DNA of 64,000 nucleotides from Rhizobium acidisoli (GCF_002531755.2 NZ_CP034998.1:4408501-4472500), one strand, 5' to 3'. Positions 33,996 to 42,750 are shown, numbered from the stretch's first letter. Notes: generated from the letters alone by a model not told the origin. Translations and numbers: made by a program.

Positions 33996-35227
33996 TCGAG
34001 CACCGTCAATTGAGGCACGGCGACGGCGAAGCGGCCGCCCCAGCCGCCGACCTTGCTGTTGCCGGAAACAACCTCGTTCTTGATGTTCCAGGGTAGGATC
34101 AGCACGTAGTCGGGCTTGGTTTCTTCCATTTTCTCCGGCGCATAGATCGGCAGCCTGCTGCCCGGCAGGTAATGGCCCTGTTTGTGCGGGTTGCGATCGA
34201 CGACATAATCGATGAGATCAGTGCCGACGCCGCAGAAGTTCAACAGCGTATTGCCCTTGGCGGCGGCGCCATAGGCGGCGACGCTCTTGCCGGCGCGCTT
34301 GGCTTGGTTGAGGAAGTCAAGCAGGCCGTACTTGATCGGCGCCACGTGGCTCTGAAAAGCCTCGTAGGTCTCCGTGCTGTCGAAGCCGGCGGCCTTTTCG
34401 TCGGCCCGCACCTTGGCAAGACCCAGGCCCGTGGCGTGGGCGGTCGATGCTGCGCGGCAGGCAAGGATGCGCAGGCTGCCGCCATGGGTCGGCAGTTCCT
34501 TCACATCGAAGACCTTCAGGCCGTGGGCGGCAAAGACCTTTTCGACGGCGAGCAGCGAAAGATAGTAGAAATGTTCGTGATAGACCGTGTCGAACTGGAT
34601 GCTTTCCATCAGCCGCAGGAGATGCGGAAATTCGACGCTGACGACGCCGTTCGGCTTCAGCACAGCTGAAAGCCCGCCGACGAAGTCGTTGATGTCAGGC
34701 ACATGGGCAAGCACGTTGTTGCCGATGACGATATCAGCAGCTTGTCCGCGGGAAACGAGATCGGCGGCCGTCGCCTTGCCGAAGAAACGCGCCTCCGTCG
34801 GCACGCCGATGCCGCGCGCGACTTCGGCGACATTTTCGGCCGGTTCGATGCCGAGCACCGGCACACCGGCCTCGACGAAATGCTTCAGCAGATAGCCGTC
34901 ATTGCTCGCCACTTCGATGACCTGCGATGCTGGGCCGAGGCCGAAACGCTCGCGGGCCATGATGGTGAACCGGCGCGCATGCTCCACCCAGCTGTCGCTG
35001 TAGGAGGAGAAATAGGCATAGTGGCTGAAGATGTCCTCCGGCGGAACGAAGGCGTCGGCCTGCACCAGCCAGCACTCGGAACAGACGAAGGCGCGCAGCG
35101 GATAGGATGGCTCAGGCTGCTTCAGCTGCTCTTCCGTCAGATAGGCGTTGGCGAGTGGCGTCGAGCCCAGGTCGACAAAACGATGCTTCAACGGAGCGTT
35201 GCAAAACCGGCAATTGTGCGCTGTCAT
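33992..35227 (-). CDS. Nucleotide-sugar C-methyltransferase
   Basis: The 411-residue protein has an N-terminal zinc-binding segment with CRFCNAPL and VCSECWLVQ (about residues 6-60). A class I SAM-binding domain follows (about 95-200, VIEVASNDGYLLKHFVEAG), and then a C-terminal domain with PTHGGSLRI and AYGAAAKGNTLLN. This is the architecture of antibiotic deoxysugar C-methyltransferases of the TylC3/NovU type (Methyltransf_13, 12 and 14). It should add a methyl branch next to the keto group of a 4-keto sugar. It overlaps rfbG and the epimerase gene by 4 bp each. Confidence 0.9.
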   Translation of the reverse strand: MTAHNCRFCNAPLKHRFVDLGSTPLANAYLTEEQLKQPEPSYPLRAFVCSECWLVQADAFVPPEDIFSHYAYFSSYSDSWVEHARRFTIMARERFGLGPASQVIEVASNDGYLLKHFVEAGVPVLGIEPAENVAEVARGIGVPTEARFFGKATAADLVSRGQAADIVIGNNVLAHVPDINDFVGGLSAVLKPNGVVSVEFPHLLRLMESIQFDTVYHEHFYYLSLLAVEKVFAAHGLKVFDVKELPTHGGSLRILACRAASTAHATGLGLAKVRADEKAAGFDSTETYEAFQSHVAPIKYGLLDFLNQAKRAGKSVAAYGAAAKGNTLLNFCGVGTDLIDYVVDRNPHKQGHYLPGSRLPIYAPEKMEETKPDYVLILPWNIKNEVVSGNSKVGGWGGRFAVAVPQLTVLE

Positions 35228-36297
35228 GATACTGCTTCCTCATATGCCGCGATCTGGCCGAGCGAAAAGGCGCGCATGTTTTCGCCCTCGCGATTGGCCT
35301 TGTACCAGGCGGCAGTCCAGTCGATGGTCTGTTGCAGGCTGAGCCGGGGGCGCCAGCCGATCGTGTCGAGCGCGAGCGTCGAACTCAGCGTCAGCGCCGG
35401 TGCTTCCGGCAGATGTTCGCCCGGCGCAAGCCGCCACACGTCTTCGACGCTGTGCGCGCGCCCGAGCGCTTCGGCGAGCTCGGAAACAGTTGCGAAGCTC
35501 TCGGGATGAGGGCCGAAATTCAAGGCATCCGGCAGATCCCGGCCCCACTCGTTCGTCAGCGCCTCGGCGAAGTTGAGATAACCGCCGAGCGGCTCCAGCA
35601 CATGCTGCCAGGGGCGGATCGCCTCCGGATAACGCAGCATGATCGGCTCACCGCCTTCAAAGGCGCGGATGAAATCCGGGATCAGCCGGTCCTTTGACCA
35701 GTCGCCGCCACCGATGACATTGCCGGCACGGACGGTGGCGAGCCTGAGATTGTGCCCTTTGAAGAAACTGTCGCGGTAGCTCTGGCAGATGAGTTCGGTG
35801 CAGGCCTTGGAATTGCTGTAGGGGTCCTTGCCGCCGAGCGTATCGGTCTCGACGAAAGGTATGCCGCTGCCGCTATTTGCGTAGACCTTGTCCGATGTGA
35901 TGACGAGCACGGTCTTGACGGAGGGCGTGTGTCTGACAGCGTCGAGAACATTTGCCGTTCCCATGACATTGGTCGAAAAGGTCTCGGCCGGGTTCTCATA
36001 GGAGCGTCGGACCAGTGCCTGTGCCGCCATGTGGATGACGATCTCCGGCTCGAACCGCCGGGAGAGCGCAAGCAGCGCCTCGGCGTCGCGGATGTCCACG
36101 ATATGGTGGCCGCGATCATCCCAGGGAGCGAGCCTCTGATAGAGCGACGGTTCGGTCTCGGGCGCTAGCGACACCGCGGCGACATCGGCGCCGAGCCGTT
36201 CCAACCAGAGGGAAAGCCATGACCCCTTGAAGCCGGTATGTCCGGTCAGGAAAACCCGCCGCCCTTTCCAGAATTCCGTCAGGCCCATAGTTTCCAC
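35224..36297 (-). CDS. rfbG: CDP-glucose 4,6-dehydratase
   Basis: The 357-residue short-chain dehydrogenase-fold protein has the NAD motif LTGHTGFKGSWLS (about 17-29) and the active-site region GGKDPYSNSKACTELI (Tyr and Lys of YxxxK). The RPWQHVLEPLGGYL segment is typical of RfbG. It converts CDP-glucose to CDP-4-keto-6-deoxyglucose. It overlaps rfbF by 19 bp, as expected for a dedicated pair. No RfbH-type 3-dehydratase gene follows, so 3,6-dideoxyhexose synthesis is not predicted from this window. Confidence 0.95.
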   Translation of the reverse strand: METMGLTEFWKGRRVFLTGHTGFKGSWLSLWLERLGADVAAVSLAPETEPSLYQRLAPWDDRGHHIVDIRDAEALLALSRRFEPEIVIHMAAQALVRRSYENPAETFSTNVMGTANVLDAVRHTPSVKTVLVITSDKVYANSGSGIPFVETDTLGGKDPYSNSKACTELICQSYRDSFFKGHNLRLATVRAGNVIGGGDWSKDRLIPDFIRAFEGGEPIMLRYPEAIRPWQHVLEPLGGYLNFAEALTNEWGRDLPDALNFGPHPESFATVSELAEALGRAHSVEDVWRLAPGEHLPEAPALTLSSTLALDTIGWRPRLSLQQTIDWTAAWYKANREGENMRAFSLGQIAAYEEAVS

Positions 36298-37052
36298 GGC
36301 GCCTTTCCGGAGTTCCAGAGTTCTTCCAGATGGTTGCGCTCGCGCAACGTATCCATCGGCTGCCAGAAGCCGTCATGCTTGAAGGCGGCAAGCTGGTTGT
36401 TGGCGGCAAGCCACTCCAGCGGCCCGGCTTCCCAGATCGTGTCGTCGCTTGGGATGAGATCGACCACGGAAGGGTCGAGCACGAAGAAGCCGCCGTTGAT
36501 ACGCTGGCCGTCACCTCTCGGTTTCTCCACGAAGGAGGTGATGTACTGGCCCTCGATATTCGTGGCGCCGTAACGTCCGGGCGGGGTAACCGCGCACATC
36601 GTCGCCTTGAGGCCATGGCTGCGATGGAAGGCGACTTCGGCAGCGATGTCGATGTCGCCGACGCCGTCGCCATAGGTCATGCAGAAGGGTTCGCCGGGGG
36701 TCAGATGATCGCGAACGCGCCCGATACGGCCGCCGGTCATCGAGCTCACGCCGGTATCGACCACGGTGACGCGCCAGTTCGGGCGCTTGCCGCCGTGATA
36801 ATCGATGCTGTTTGCGGCAAGATCGACGGTGACGTCGCTATGGTGCAGAACAAGGTTTACGAAGTATTCCTTGATCATATAGCCCTTGTAGCCGGCGCAG
36901 ATGATGAAATCATTGAGCCCGTGATGGGCATAGATGTTCATGATGTGCCAGAGGATCGGCATGCCGCCGACTTCGACCAGAGGCTTGGGACGGATACTGG
37001 TTTCCTCGGCAAGACGAGAGCCAAGACCACCGGCGAGAATTACGACTTTCAT
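36279..37052 (-). CDS. rfbF: Glucose-1-phosphate cytidylyltransferase
   Basis: The 257-residue nucleotidyltransferase has LAGGLGSRLAEET (about 6-18), RPKPLVEVGGMPILWHI, the metal-binding TYGDGVGDIDI (about 126-136) and FVEKPRGDGQRINGGFFV (about 190-207). It makes CDP-glucose from CTP and glucose-1-phosphate. The ATG at 37052 gives the exact family length; the frame continues 30 codons further without family sequence. It is the first gene of the second half of the cluster, after a 182-bp gap that may carry a promoter. Confidence 0.95.
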   Translation of the reverse strand: MKVVILAGGLGSRLAEETSIRPKPLVEVGGMPILWHIMNIYAHHGLNDFIICAGYKGYMIKEYFVNLVLHHSDVTVDLAANSIDYHGGKRPNWRVTVVDTGVSSMTGGRIGRVRDHLTPGEPFCMTYGDGVGDIDIAAEVAFHRSHGLKATMCAVTPPGRYGATNIEGQYITSFVEKPRGDGQRINGGFFVLDPSVVDLIPSDDTIWEAGPLEWLAANNQLAAFKHDGFWQPMDTLRERNHLEELWNSGKAPWKLWA

Positions 37053-37234
37053 CCCAAGCGAACTCCAGAGTGTATAGTCAAGCTTCCGGTCCGTCTTGCT
37101 AGCCACCCGGGCTCTCGACAGGCGGAACGGCCGTATGTTCATTCTTGTCCCGGTATCCGATTTCGTTCTTGTGCGAGGCTTACCCGGGTCTCGGGAGCTG
37201 GATTTGCGTTGAAAACCGGCCTCTTCGAGTTGCT
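37053..37234. promoter_or_regulatory. Intergenic gap within the sugar cluster
   Basis: This 182-bp gap separates the acyl/ThDP half (37235-45270) from the CDP-sugar half (31005-37052). All other joints in the cluster except the ones at 32154-32217 and 41453-41541 are overlaps or under 20 bp. A promoter for rfbF is the likely content, but I see no convincing -35/-10 pair or terminator. Confidence 0.35.
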
Positions 37235-37873
37235 TCAGGAGCCGCTTCGGACGACCTCGACACGATAGCAGTATAAGTTGTCATTACTGCCTTCGCCTTT
37301 TTCCCCCATGTCCCAGCGGGCTTCGCCGTTGTTGACCGATTTGTTTAGGGGATATTTTTCCCAGAGGCCGAAACCCATCGCCCTGTTCAGCATGATTGCT
37401 GCGGCATTGGTGGTCAGGACATAGCCATAGACGGTCTCGACATCGGTCTTTTCGAACAGCCAGTCGATCAGCGCTCTACCGGCGACTTGAAGCAGTTTCG
37501 GGTGTCCGCCGCGCTCGCCGCGCATGGCGTTGTCGAGCAGCACATCGTGATCCGTCAGGTTCTTGAAGCCGAAATGACCAATCAGTTGGTCGGACGAGTA
37601 GATCAGGAACATCAACTGCGTCGGGTTTCTGAAGACGACGTTGGCAAGCCAGTTCCTCGTCCGTTCGATCGTCGCGGTAAAATGCGTCAGGAAAAAACTC
37701 ATATTGGCGTTGCGCCAATCGGTCAGCTTCCCGATGATGCCGTCATCGTCGAGATGTTTGACGGTCAACGGAACCAGCCTGCCGATCGAAGCACCGTTCC
37801 CGTCGACGAGATTGATGATATCGGAGACCTTATCGTGCACGATGTCGTGGATATATTGCTGCACCTGGTTCAT
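37235..37873 (-). CDS. GNAT family acyltransferase
   Basis: The 212-residue protein has a GNAT fold centred on about 95-190: LMFLIYSSDQLIGHFGFKNL, then the acyl-CoA binding region MRGERGGHPKLLQVAGRALIDWLFEKTDVETVYGYV, and NAAAIMLNRAMGFGL. An N-terminal 40-residue extension precedes it. It probably N- or O-acylates a sugar intermediate of the cluster. It lies 16 bp after the NeuB-like gene on the same strand. Acceptor and acyl donor are not determinable; a donor carried by the cluster's own acyl carrier protein is possible. Confidence 0.82.
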   Translation of the reverse strand: MNQVQQYIHDIVHDKVSDIINLVDGNGASIGRLVPLTVKHLDDDGIIGKLTDWRNANMSFFLTHFTATIERTRNWLANVVFRNPTQLMFLIYSSDQLIGHFGFKNLTDHDVLLDNAMRGERGGHPKLLQVAGRALIDWLFEKTDVETVYGYVLTTNAAAIMLNRAMGFGLWEKYPLNKSVNNGEARWDMGEKGEGSNDNLYCYRVEVVRSGS

Positions 37874-37889
37874 CGGGTCGCGCTCCCAG

Positions 37890-38921
37890 TCACTCGAAAT
37901 GTTCCGGCAGGATCATCTCGTCGACTTCGATATCGACCTTCAGCCGCTTGCCGATGACCGTGTCGATGGCGGTCGGAGGAATGCCCGTTCCTGGCCGCTT
38001 CGCGTCGAGATCAGCCGCTTCGATGATGCTGCCGGCCTTTAAAGAGCGGGCGGTGATGACGCTGCGGCGCATCTTAGGGATTTGATCCCGCTCGGAAGAG
38101 TCGAGGATCCGTCCCGTGCCACCAAGTGCCGCATGCACCTTATGGCATGCCTCGATCATCGCCTTCATTTCCCCGGGCTCGGTCGCCATTTGATTGTCCA
38201 TTCCGATGCGCGAGCTATCGAGGGTGAAGTGTTTTTCGATGACACAGGCGCCGAGCGCGATCGATGCGGCAGGGATCTCAATGCCGGTGCTATGGTCAGA
38301 ATAGCCGATAGGATAGGCGGCAAATTCGCTGCGAAGGCCAAGAATGTTCTGGAGGCGGATGGTTTCCGGCGGAGCCGGATAGACGGAGGTGCAATGCAGA
38401 ATGATGATCTGCCGGTTGCCGGTCTCTTCAATGGCCTCGACCGCGCGGATGATTTCCTCCAGCGTGCCCATGCCGGTCGAGAGCACGAGCGGCGCGCCGA
38501 GGCTGCCGAGATAGCGGAGATAGGGCAGGTTGTTCAGCTCCATCGAGGCGATCTTGATGAAGGGAACCTCGCAGCGCTTCACCAGGAACTCCGCCTCATG
38601 GCGCGAATAGGGCGTCGAGGCGAAATCGATACTCATTTCCCGGCAATAGGCCGCAAGTTCTTCAAGCTTCGCATCGGCAAGGGAGAACTTGTTGACGATG
38701 CGCTTGGCGATCGCGTTTTCCCGGTAATAGCCGGCGGAATAGAGGGACTCCGTGCTCCAGGACTGGAATTTTACGCAATCGCACCCGGCCTCTTTCGCCT
38801 GGTAGATCATTGATCGCGCCGTCGCTACGTCGCCGAAGTGGCTCGTGTTCAGCTCGGCGATGATGTAGGGCACGAGATAATCACCGATCAGCCGGCCGTT
38901 GCGGAGTGTAACAGTTGCCAT
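37890..38921 (-). CDS. NeuB-like sialic/nonulosonic acid synthase family protein
   Basis: The 343-residue protein has a TIM-barrel NeuB domain (about 15-260): IIAELNTSHFGDVATARSMI, CVKFQSWSTESLY, PFIKIASMELNNLPYL, GYSDHSTGIEI and ACVIEKHFTLD. A C-terminal SAF/antifreeze-like domain follows (about 285-340, SLKAGSIIEAADLDAKRPG and IGKRLKVDIEVDE). Family members condense PEP with an N-acetyl-aminosugar to make sialic, legionaminic or pseudaminic acids. No NeuC-type epimerase and no CMP-nonulosonate synthetase occurs in the window, so its substrate is open. It lies 12 bp after the ThDP-enzyme gene. Confidence 0.9.
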   Translation of the reverse strand: MATVTLRNGRLIGDYLVPYIIAELNTSHFGDVATARSMIYQAKEAGCDCVKFQSWSTESLYSAGYYRENAIAKRIVNKFSLADAKLEELAAYCREMSIDFASTPYSRHEAEFLVKRCEVPFIKIASMELNNLPYLRYLGSLGAPLVLSTGMGTLEEIIRAVEAIEETGNRQIIILHCTSVYPAPPETIRLQNILGLRSEFAAYPIGYSDHSTGIEIPAASIALGACVIEKHFTLDSSRIGMDNQMATEPGEMKAMIEACHKVHAALGGTGRILDSSERDQIPKMRRSVITARSLKAGSIIEAADLDAKRPGTGIPPTAIDTVIGKRLKVDIEVDEMILPEHFE

Positions 38922-38933
38922 GATGTTCGTTGC

Positions 38934-40715
38934 CTATTGGTCGATGGGCTCGATGACCATTTCCGAAAGGAAAAGATCGCGGTCGAGGAACGGGGCCTGA
39001 TCCTCCAGCGGACGGCGCACGAAACGCCGGTCGATCTCGCTGCGTGTCTGCCCGAGCTCGATATATTCCTGATCCTCGCGGCCCATGATCTCGCAGAGTA
39101 CAGGCCGCTCACGGGCCAGAAGATCCTGAAGGCCGCTCCGCAGCTGATCCGGAGTGTCGATCCTGATGTAATCCAGATCGAAGCAGGATGCGACTTTCGA
39201 GAAATCGGGCGCGCTGACGCCATTGGCGGGGTCGACCCCGATCACGCGCTTCCGGAACAGCTCCTGCTGGCGTCGGCGGATGATCGAATAGACATTGTTA
39301 TTGATGACGATGATCTTGATAGGCAGGCCGTGGTAGCGGATCGTCTCCAGCTCCTGCAGGTTCATCATGATCGAGCCATCGCCGATGACGGCGATAACGG
39401 GCTGCGGTTTTGCGTGGTAGGCGCCGATCGATGCGGGCAGAGCAAAGCCCATGGCGCCCTGCATGGCCGGATGCACCGAGGTCATGCCGTCGGAGAATTT
39501 GATGTTGGTCGGCAGGATGACTTCGTTCAATCCGGAGTCGGTCACAAGCGTCGACGACGGGGGCATCAGTTCGGTCAGGCATTCCGCCAGTTCGTAGAGG
39601 TCGACCCGCTCCGCATGGCGGAAAGCGGGCTCGACACCTGAGAAGATCGCCTTCCAGTGCTGGCACTTGGCCATCCACGCCGCATCCGCAGGCTTGCTGT
39701 CGGCGGCGTTGATCCGTTCGAGGAAGTCGGCGAGTTCGGCATGGATGAACTTATCGATCTTCACCGTGTCCTTGCTGTGTTCGAGCTCATCGATATCGAC
39801 GATAATAGTTTTTGCCGCCCGGGCAAATTTGCAAAAATCCGGTCCTGTCGTCAGCGACGTCAGCCGGCAGCCGAGAACGAGCAACAGATCGGCATTCTGC
39901 ACCGCGAAGCTGCCGGCACGCGAACATCCCATCGAACCGACGGAGCCGATAGACAAGGTATTGCCGCTGCCATAGACGTCGGGGGCGGAGGCGGCGAAGG
40001 TCACCGGAATGTTCCAGCGCTTGACGAACTGCCGGAAGGCCGCCTCGGCGCCGCTGGAGCGCAGGCCGCTGCCGATCATGATGACGGGACGTTTGGCCGC
40101 CGACAAGGCCTGGACGACGCTATTGATATTCTCGGCCGTTGCCGTCGGCAGCACGGGCGTGGGCCTCGGCTGGGCGATGGTTTCTGGTTCGATCTGGGCG
40201 CTCTGCAGATCGAGCGGCACGTCGATCCAGACGGGACCTTTCCGGCCGGTATTTGCGAGCGTCAGCGCCATGTCCATGGCTTCGACGATCTCTTCGGCAG
40301 ATGTGATCATTTTGGCATATTTTGTGATCGGCTGAACGATCGAGATGATATCGGCCTCCTGCTGGCCGTAGGTGCGTAGCGGAATACCGGTATATCGGCT
40401 GGTTTCCTTCAGCGTGTTCTGGCCGGAGATGAAAATGCAGGGAATGCCGTCCTGCCAGGCCGACAGCACGCCCGTGATCGTATTGGTCGAGGCGCAGCCC
40501 GTGGAGGTGAGGCAAGCGCCGAGCCCACCGGTCTGATGGGCATAGGCCGCGGCCGCGAAAGAAGCCGACTGTTCGTGATGGACGGAAATGGCCTTCAGGT
40601 CGGCATGTTTTGCCAGCGCGTCGGTGAGGAACAGGGCACCTCGTCCGGTCACGAGGAATACATGTCCGATCCCCGCCTGGGCGAGACGCTGCATTATGTA
40701 GTCGGCAACTCTCAT
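38934..40715 (-). CDS. Acetolactate-synthase-like ThDP-dependent enzyme
   Basis: The 593-residue protein has three domains. The N-terminal PYR domain contains the catalytic Glu in SVHHEQSASFAAAAYAHQTG. The central domain (about 200-330) contains GSGLRSSGAEAAF and IGSVGSMGCSRAG. The C-terminal PP domain has the ThDP motif from VIGDGSIMMNLQELETI to VINNNVYS (about 435-470). It should decarboxylate a 2-keto acid and transfer the carbanion to an aldehyde or ketone. YerE of yersiniose biosynthesis, a relative of this family, attaches a two-carbon branch to a CDP-4-keto sugar; rfbF and rfbG nearby make that a strong candidate role. It ends 12 bp before the NeuB-like gene. Confidence 0.88.
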   Translation of the reverse strand: MRVADYIMQRLAQAGIGHVFLVTGRGALFLTDALAKHADLKAISVHHEQSASFAAAAYAHQTGGLGACLTSTGCASTNTITGVLSAWQDGIPCIFISGQNTLKETSRYTGIPLRTYGQQEADIISIVQPITKYAKMITSAEEIVEAMDMALTLANTGRKGPVWIDVPLDLQSAQIEPETIAQPRPTPVLPTATAENINSVVQALSAAKRPVIMIGSGLRSSGAEAAFRQFVKRWNIPVTFAASAPDVYGSGNTLSIGSVGSMGCSRAGSFAVQNADLLLVLGCRLTSLTTGPDFCKFARAAKTIIVDIDELEHSKDTVKIDKFIHAELADFLERINAADSKPADAAWMAKCQHWKAIFSGVEPAFRHAERVDLYELAECLTELMPPSSTLVTDSGLNEVILPTNIKFSDGMTSVHPAMQGAMGFALPASIGAYHAKPQPVIAVIGDGSIMMNLQELETIRYHGLPIKIIVINNNVYSIIRRRQQELFRKRVIGVDPANGVSAPDFSKVASCFDLDYIRIDTPDQLRSGLQDLLARERPVLCEIMGREDQEYIELGQTRSEIDRRFVRRPLEDQAPFLDRDLFLSEMVIEPIDQ

Positions 40716-40727
40716 CGATCGTCTATC

Positions 40728-41207
40728 TCACGAGCTTTTAGGCTTGAAGCGATCCAGGACGGCGGGCACCGCCACGATGAAATCGCCGCTGCAGGCAGGC
40801 TCGCCGTTGACCGTGCTCTGGACCGAACCGATCGCGATGCCGCGCTTGAAGGAGGTGAGCACCGCGTCGATCTTCAACACGTCGCCCGGAACGACCTTGC
40901 GCTTGAATTTCACATTGTTGAGCGAGACGAAATTGGTCTTCATGCCCTTATATTCCTCCATGCAGAGGAAGGTCATAATGAAGGTCTGCGTCAGCGATTC
41001 GATCTGAATGAAGCCCGGCACATTCGGCTCATCGTCGAAATGGCCGGGGAAAAACCATTCATTATAGGTGAAGCACTTCACCGCGGAGGCGCTTTTGCCG
41101 GGATCGACTGCGGTGATGCGATCGATCAGCAAAACCGGATATCGATTTCTCTGATGGCTGATGATGCCGTTGATGTCGAAGGCGACGGCGTTCGGTTCGT
41201 CGCTCAT
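40728..41207 (-). CDS. FabZ/FabA-like 3-hydroxyacyl-ACP dehydratase (hot-dog fold)
   Basis: The 159-residue single hot-dog domain has the segment PVLLIDRITAVDPGKSA, catalytic His56 in NEWFFPGHF and Glu70 in PGFIQIESLTQ, followed by LNNVKFKRKVVPGDVLKI. These residues match FabZ, which dehydrates 3-hydroxyacyl-ACP. The gene overlaps the acyl carrier protein gene by 4 bp, implying action on that carrier. Because the chromosome must also encode a housekeeping FabZ, this copy is probably dedicated to a special acyl chain. A thioesterase-like role is a less likely alternative. Confidence 0.85.
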   Translation of the reverse strand: MSDEPNAVAFDINGIISHQRNRYPVLLIDRITAVDPGKSASAVKCFTYNEWFFPGHFDDEPNVPGFIQIESLTQTFIMTFLCMEEYKGMKTNFVSLNNVKFKRKVVPGDVLKIDAVLTSFKRGIAIGSVQSTVNGEPACSGDFIVAVPAVLDRFKPKSS

Positions 41208-41452
41208 GCAGCCTTCTCGATGCTCACATTGTACTTCGCGAGAATCTCTTGTCCCGCTTCGTAGCTCGAGAATTCGATGATATCGTCGATGTCCATCTCA
41301 ATCCCGAAAGCCTCTTCGAGAGCGGCCATCAGCGCCATGTGACCAACGCTGTCCCAGGCCTGTGCTTCCTGGTAGCGCAGGTTTGTCAGGTCCTTGGCGT
41401 CAAGCATGAAGGTCTCGGTGAAAGCCGTCTGGTATTTCTCGCGGTTGCTCAT
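41204..41452 (-). CDS. Dedicated acyl carrier protein
   Basis: The 82-residue acidic four-helix protein has the phosphopantetheine site Ser35 in AWDSVGHMALMAALEEAFGIEMD. DSVGHM replaces the DSL of the fatty-acid ACP, as in specialised carriers. Its stop overlaps the dehydratase start. The 89-bp gap to the LuxC-like gene upstream is the largest in this half of the cluster. The carrier likely holds an acyl group loaded by the AMP-forming ligase or the LuxE-like synthetase encoded upstream. Confidence 0.88.
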   Translation of the reverse strand: MSNREKYQTAFTETFMLDAKDLTNLRYQEAQAWDSVGHMALMAALEEAFGIEMDIDDIIEFSSYEAGQEILAKYNVSIEKAA

Positions 41453-41541
41453 TGTCTGATGTCCTCACTCAATGTCTAAGACGTCCAAATCGCAGTGCTG
41501 CGCCGGAACATGAACACCGACAATGCCGCGCTGTCCTTGCG

Positions 41542-42750
41542 CTAGGCTGTACTGACGATCCGGGAAAGCTCCTGGACGAGATTGTAGCCGTCCCAGATGG
41601 CGCCCATGTCGAGCGCTTTGCCGACTGGCACGACGCGGTCGATACCTGTCAGCCCCTCGTCGATGATGAAGCGCACCAGCGAGTCGCGGTCGATGCCGAA
41701 GCAGGTCAGCGTCTGGTAGCGTTCGCCGACGATCTCGGCGAAACAGCCGAGATCTTCCGTCACATATTCGTAGAAGAAACCGTATTGGCCGCGGTGCTGT
41801 TCGATATCGGTCGGCAGGCCGTTCAGGCTGACGCGATAGATCAGGTTGTCGTGCCGTATGCTGCCGCTCGCCTGCGGCAGCATATTCGCCGTCCGGCAGA
41901 GATTGACGAATTTATCGACGGCATGGATCGGTGCGATCTCATAACGCTGCTTGAGATGCGCTGCCATGGCCGACCAGAAACGGTTCTGCGCCTGCCCTGC
42001 CTGCTCGTGGTTGCCTCGCCAGATCACCAGATGCGGTGAAGAGCAGGCGTTCTGGTCGAGAAGAAACACGTCGTTGAAAAAGCCTCTGACGAGTTCCGTC
42101 ATCGCTTGGCCATCGGCGCCAAGCACGGCTTCGGCCTGCATCAGGCAGAAGGAATAGCGGTCGGCAAAGGCGATATCGACGCTGCGTGGATGCGCGGGCA
42201 GTTTCCTGAGATGCGTGATCGTCGCATCGCCACCCCACAACATGCGCGCCTGGCAATGTACCGACAGGGCTCCGGTGATTCCATCGCTGCGCGGATATTT
42301 TATGAGCCGGTTCATCGCCGCCAGCCGGCTATGCGTGGGCATGGCAAAGAGCCTAGCGATCTCGTCGCAGATCACCTCGACCTGCGGAAAATCCCGTTCC
42401 GGAATGCGTACGATATTGGCGTTGCCGGCAAGCAGTCCGAAGGCGAAGGAAAAGGCAAAATTGACGGGCACGTTGGCCGGCGCAATATGCAGTACGAGAC
42501 CGCGCCCGAGACGCGGATGTTGCGTGCCGAATTCGCGCGCGAGTTTGGTGAGGTTTGCTGCCCGGCACCAATAGCCGAATGCCGCAATGTCGGGATACTG
42601 GCGTGCGGCCGGCAGCGCCAGCAGTGCCTTCGAAAGTGCAGCCAGAAATTCCGTCGCCTGGACAGAATAGGGCGGCAGCGGCTTGCATTCCAACGTGTTG
42701 AGCGGGCCGCCGACGCGAAGGATGACGGGCAATTCAGGAATGTTTTTCAT
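41542..42750 (-). CDS. LuxC-like acyl-CoA/acyl-protein reductase
   Basis: The 402-residue aldehyde-dehydrogenase-superfamily protein has a LuxC-type cofactor region, IAPANVPVNFAFSFAFGLLAGN (about 89-110), with the nucleophile Cys236 in LLDQNACSSPHLV. LuxC reduces acyl groups handed over by LuxE to fatty aldehydes using NADPH. Here the partner LuxE-like gene overlaps it by 17 bp. The ATG at 42750 is chosen because the longer frame lies inside the LuxE gene and lacks family sequence. The product would be an acyl-derived aldehyde for another enzyme of this cluster, since no luciferase gene is present. Confidence 0.88.
   Translation of the reverse strand: MKNIPELPVILRVGGPLNTLECKPLPPYSVQATEFLAALSKALLALPAARQYPDIAAFGYWCRAANLTKLAREFGTQHPRLGRGLVLHIAPANVPVNFAFSFAFGLLAGNANIVRIPERDFPQVEVICDEIARLFAMPTHSRLAAMNRLIKYPRSDGITGALSVHCQARMLWGGDATITHLRKLPAHPRSVDIAFADRYSFCLMQAEAVLGADGQAMTELVRGFFNDVFLLDQNACSSPHLVIWRGNHEQAGQAQNRFWSAMAAHLKQRYEIAPIHAVDKFVNLCRTANMLPQASGSIRHDNLIYRVSLNGLPTDIEQHRGQYGFFYEYVTEDLGCFAEIVGERYQTLTCFGIDRDSLVRFIIDEGLTGIDRVVPVGKALDMGAIWDGYNLVQELSRIVSTA

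Noticed and set aside
33992..37052. 3,6-dideoxyhexose (abequose/tyvelose-type) pathway
   Set aside because: rfbF and rfbG are present, but the RfbH-type 3-dehydratase and its reductase partner are not seen.
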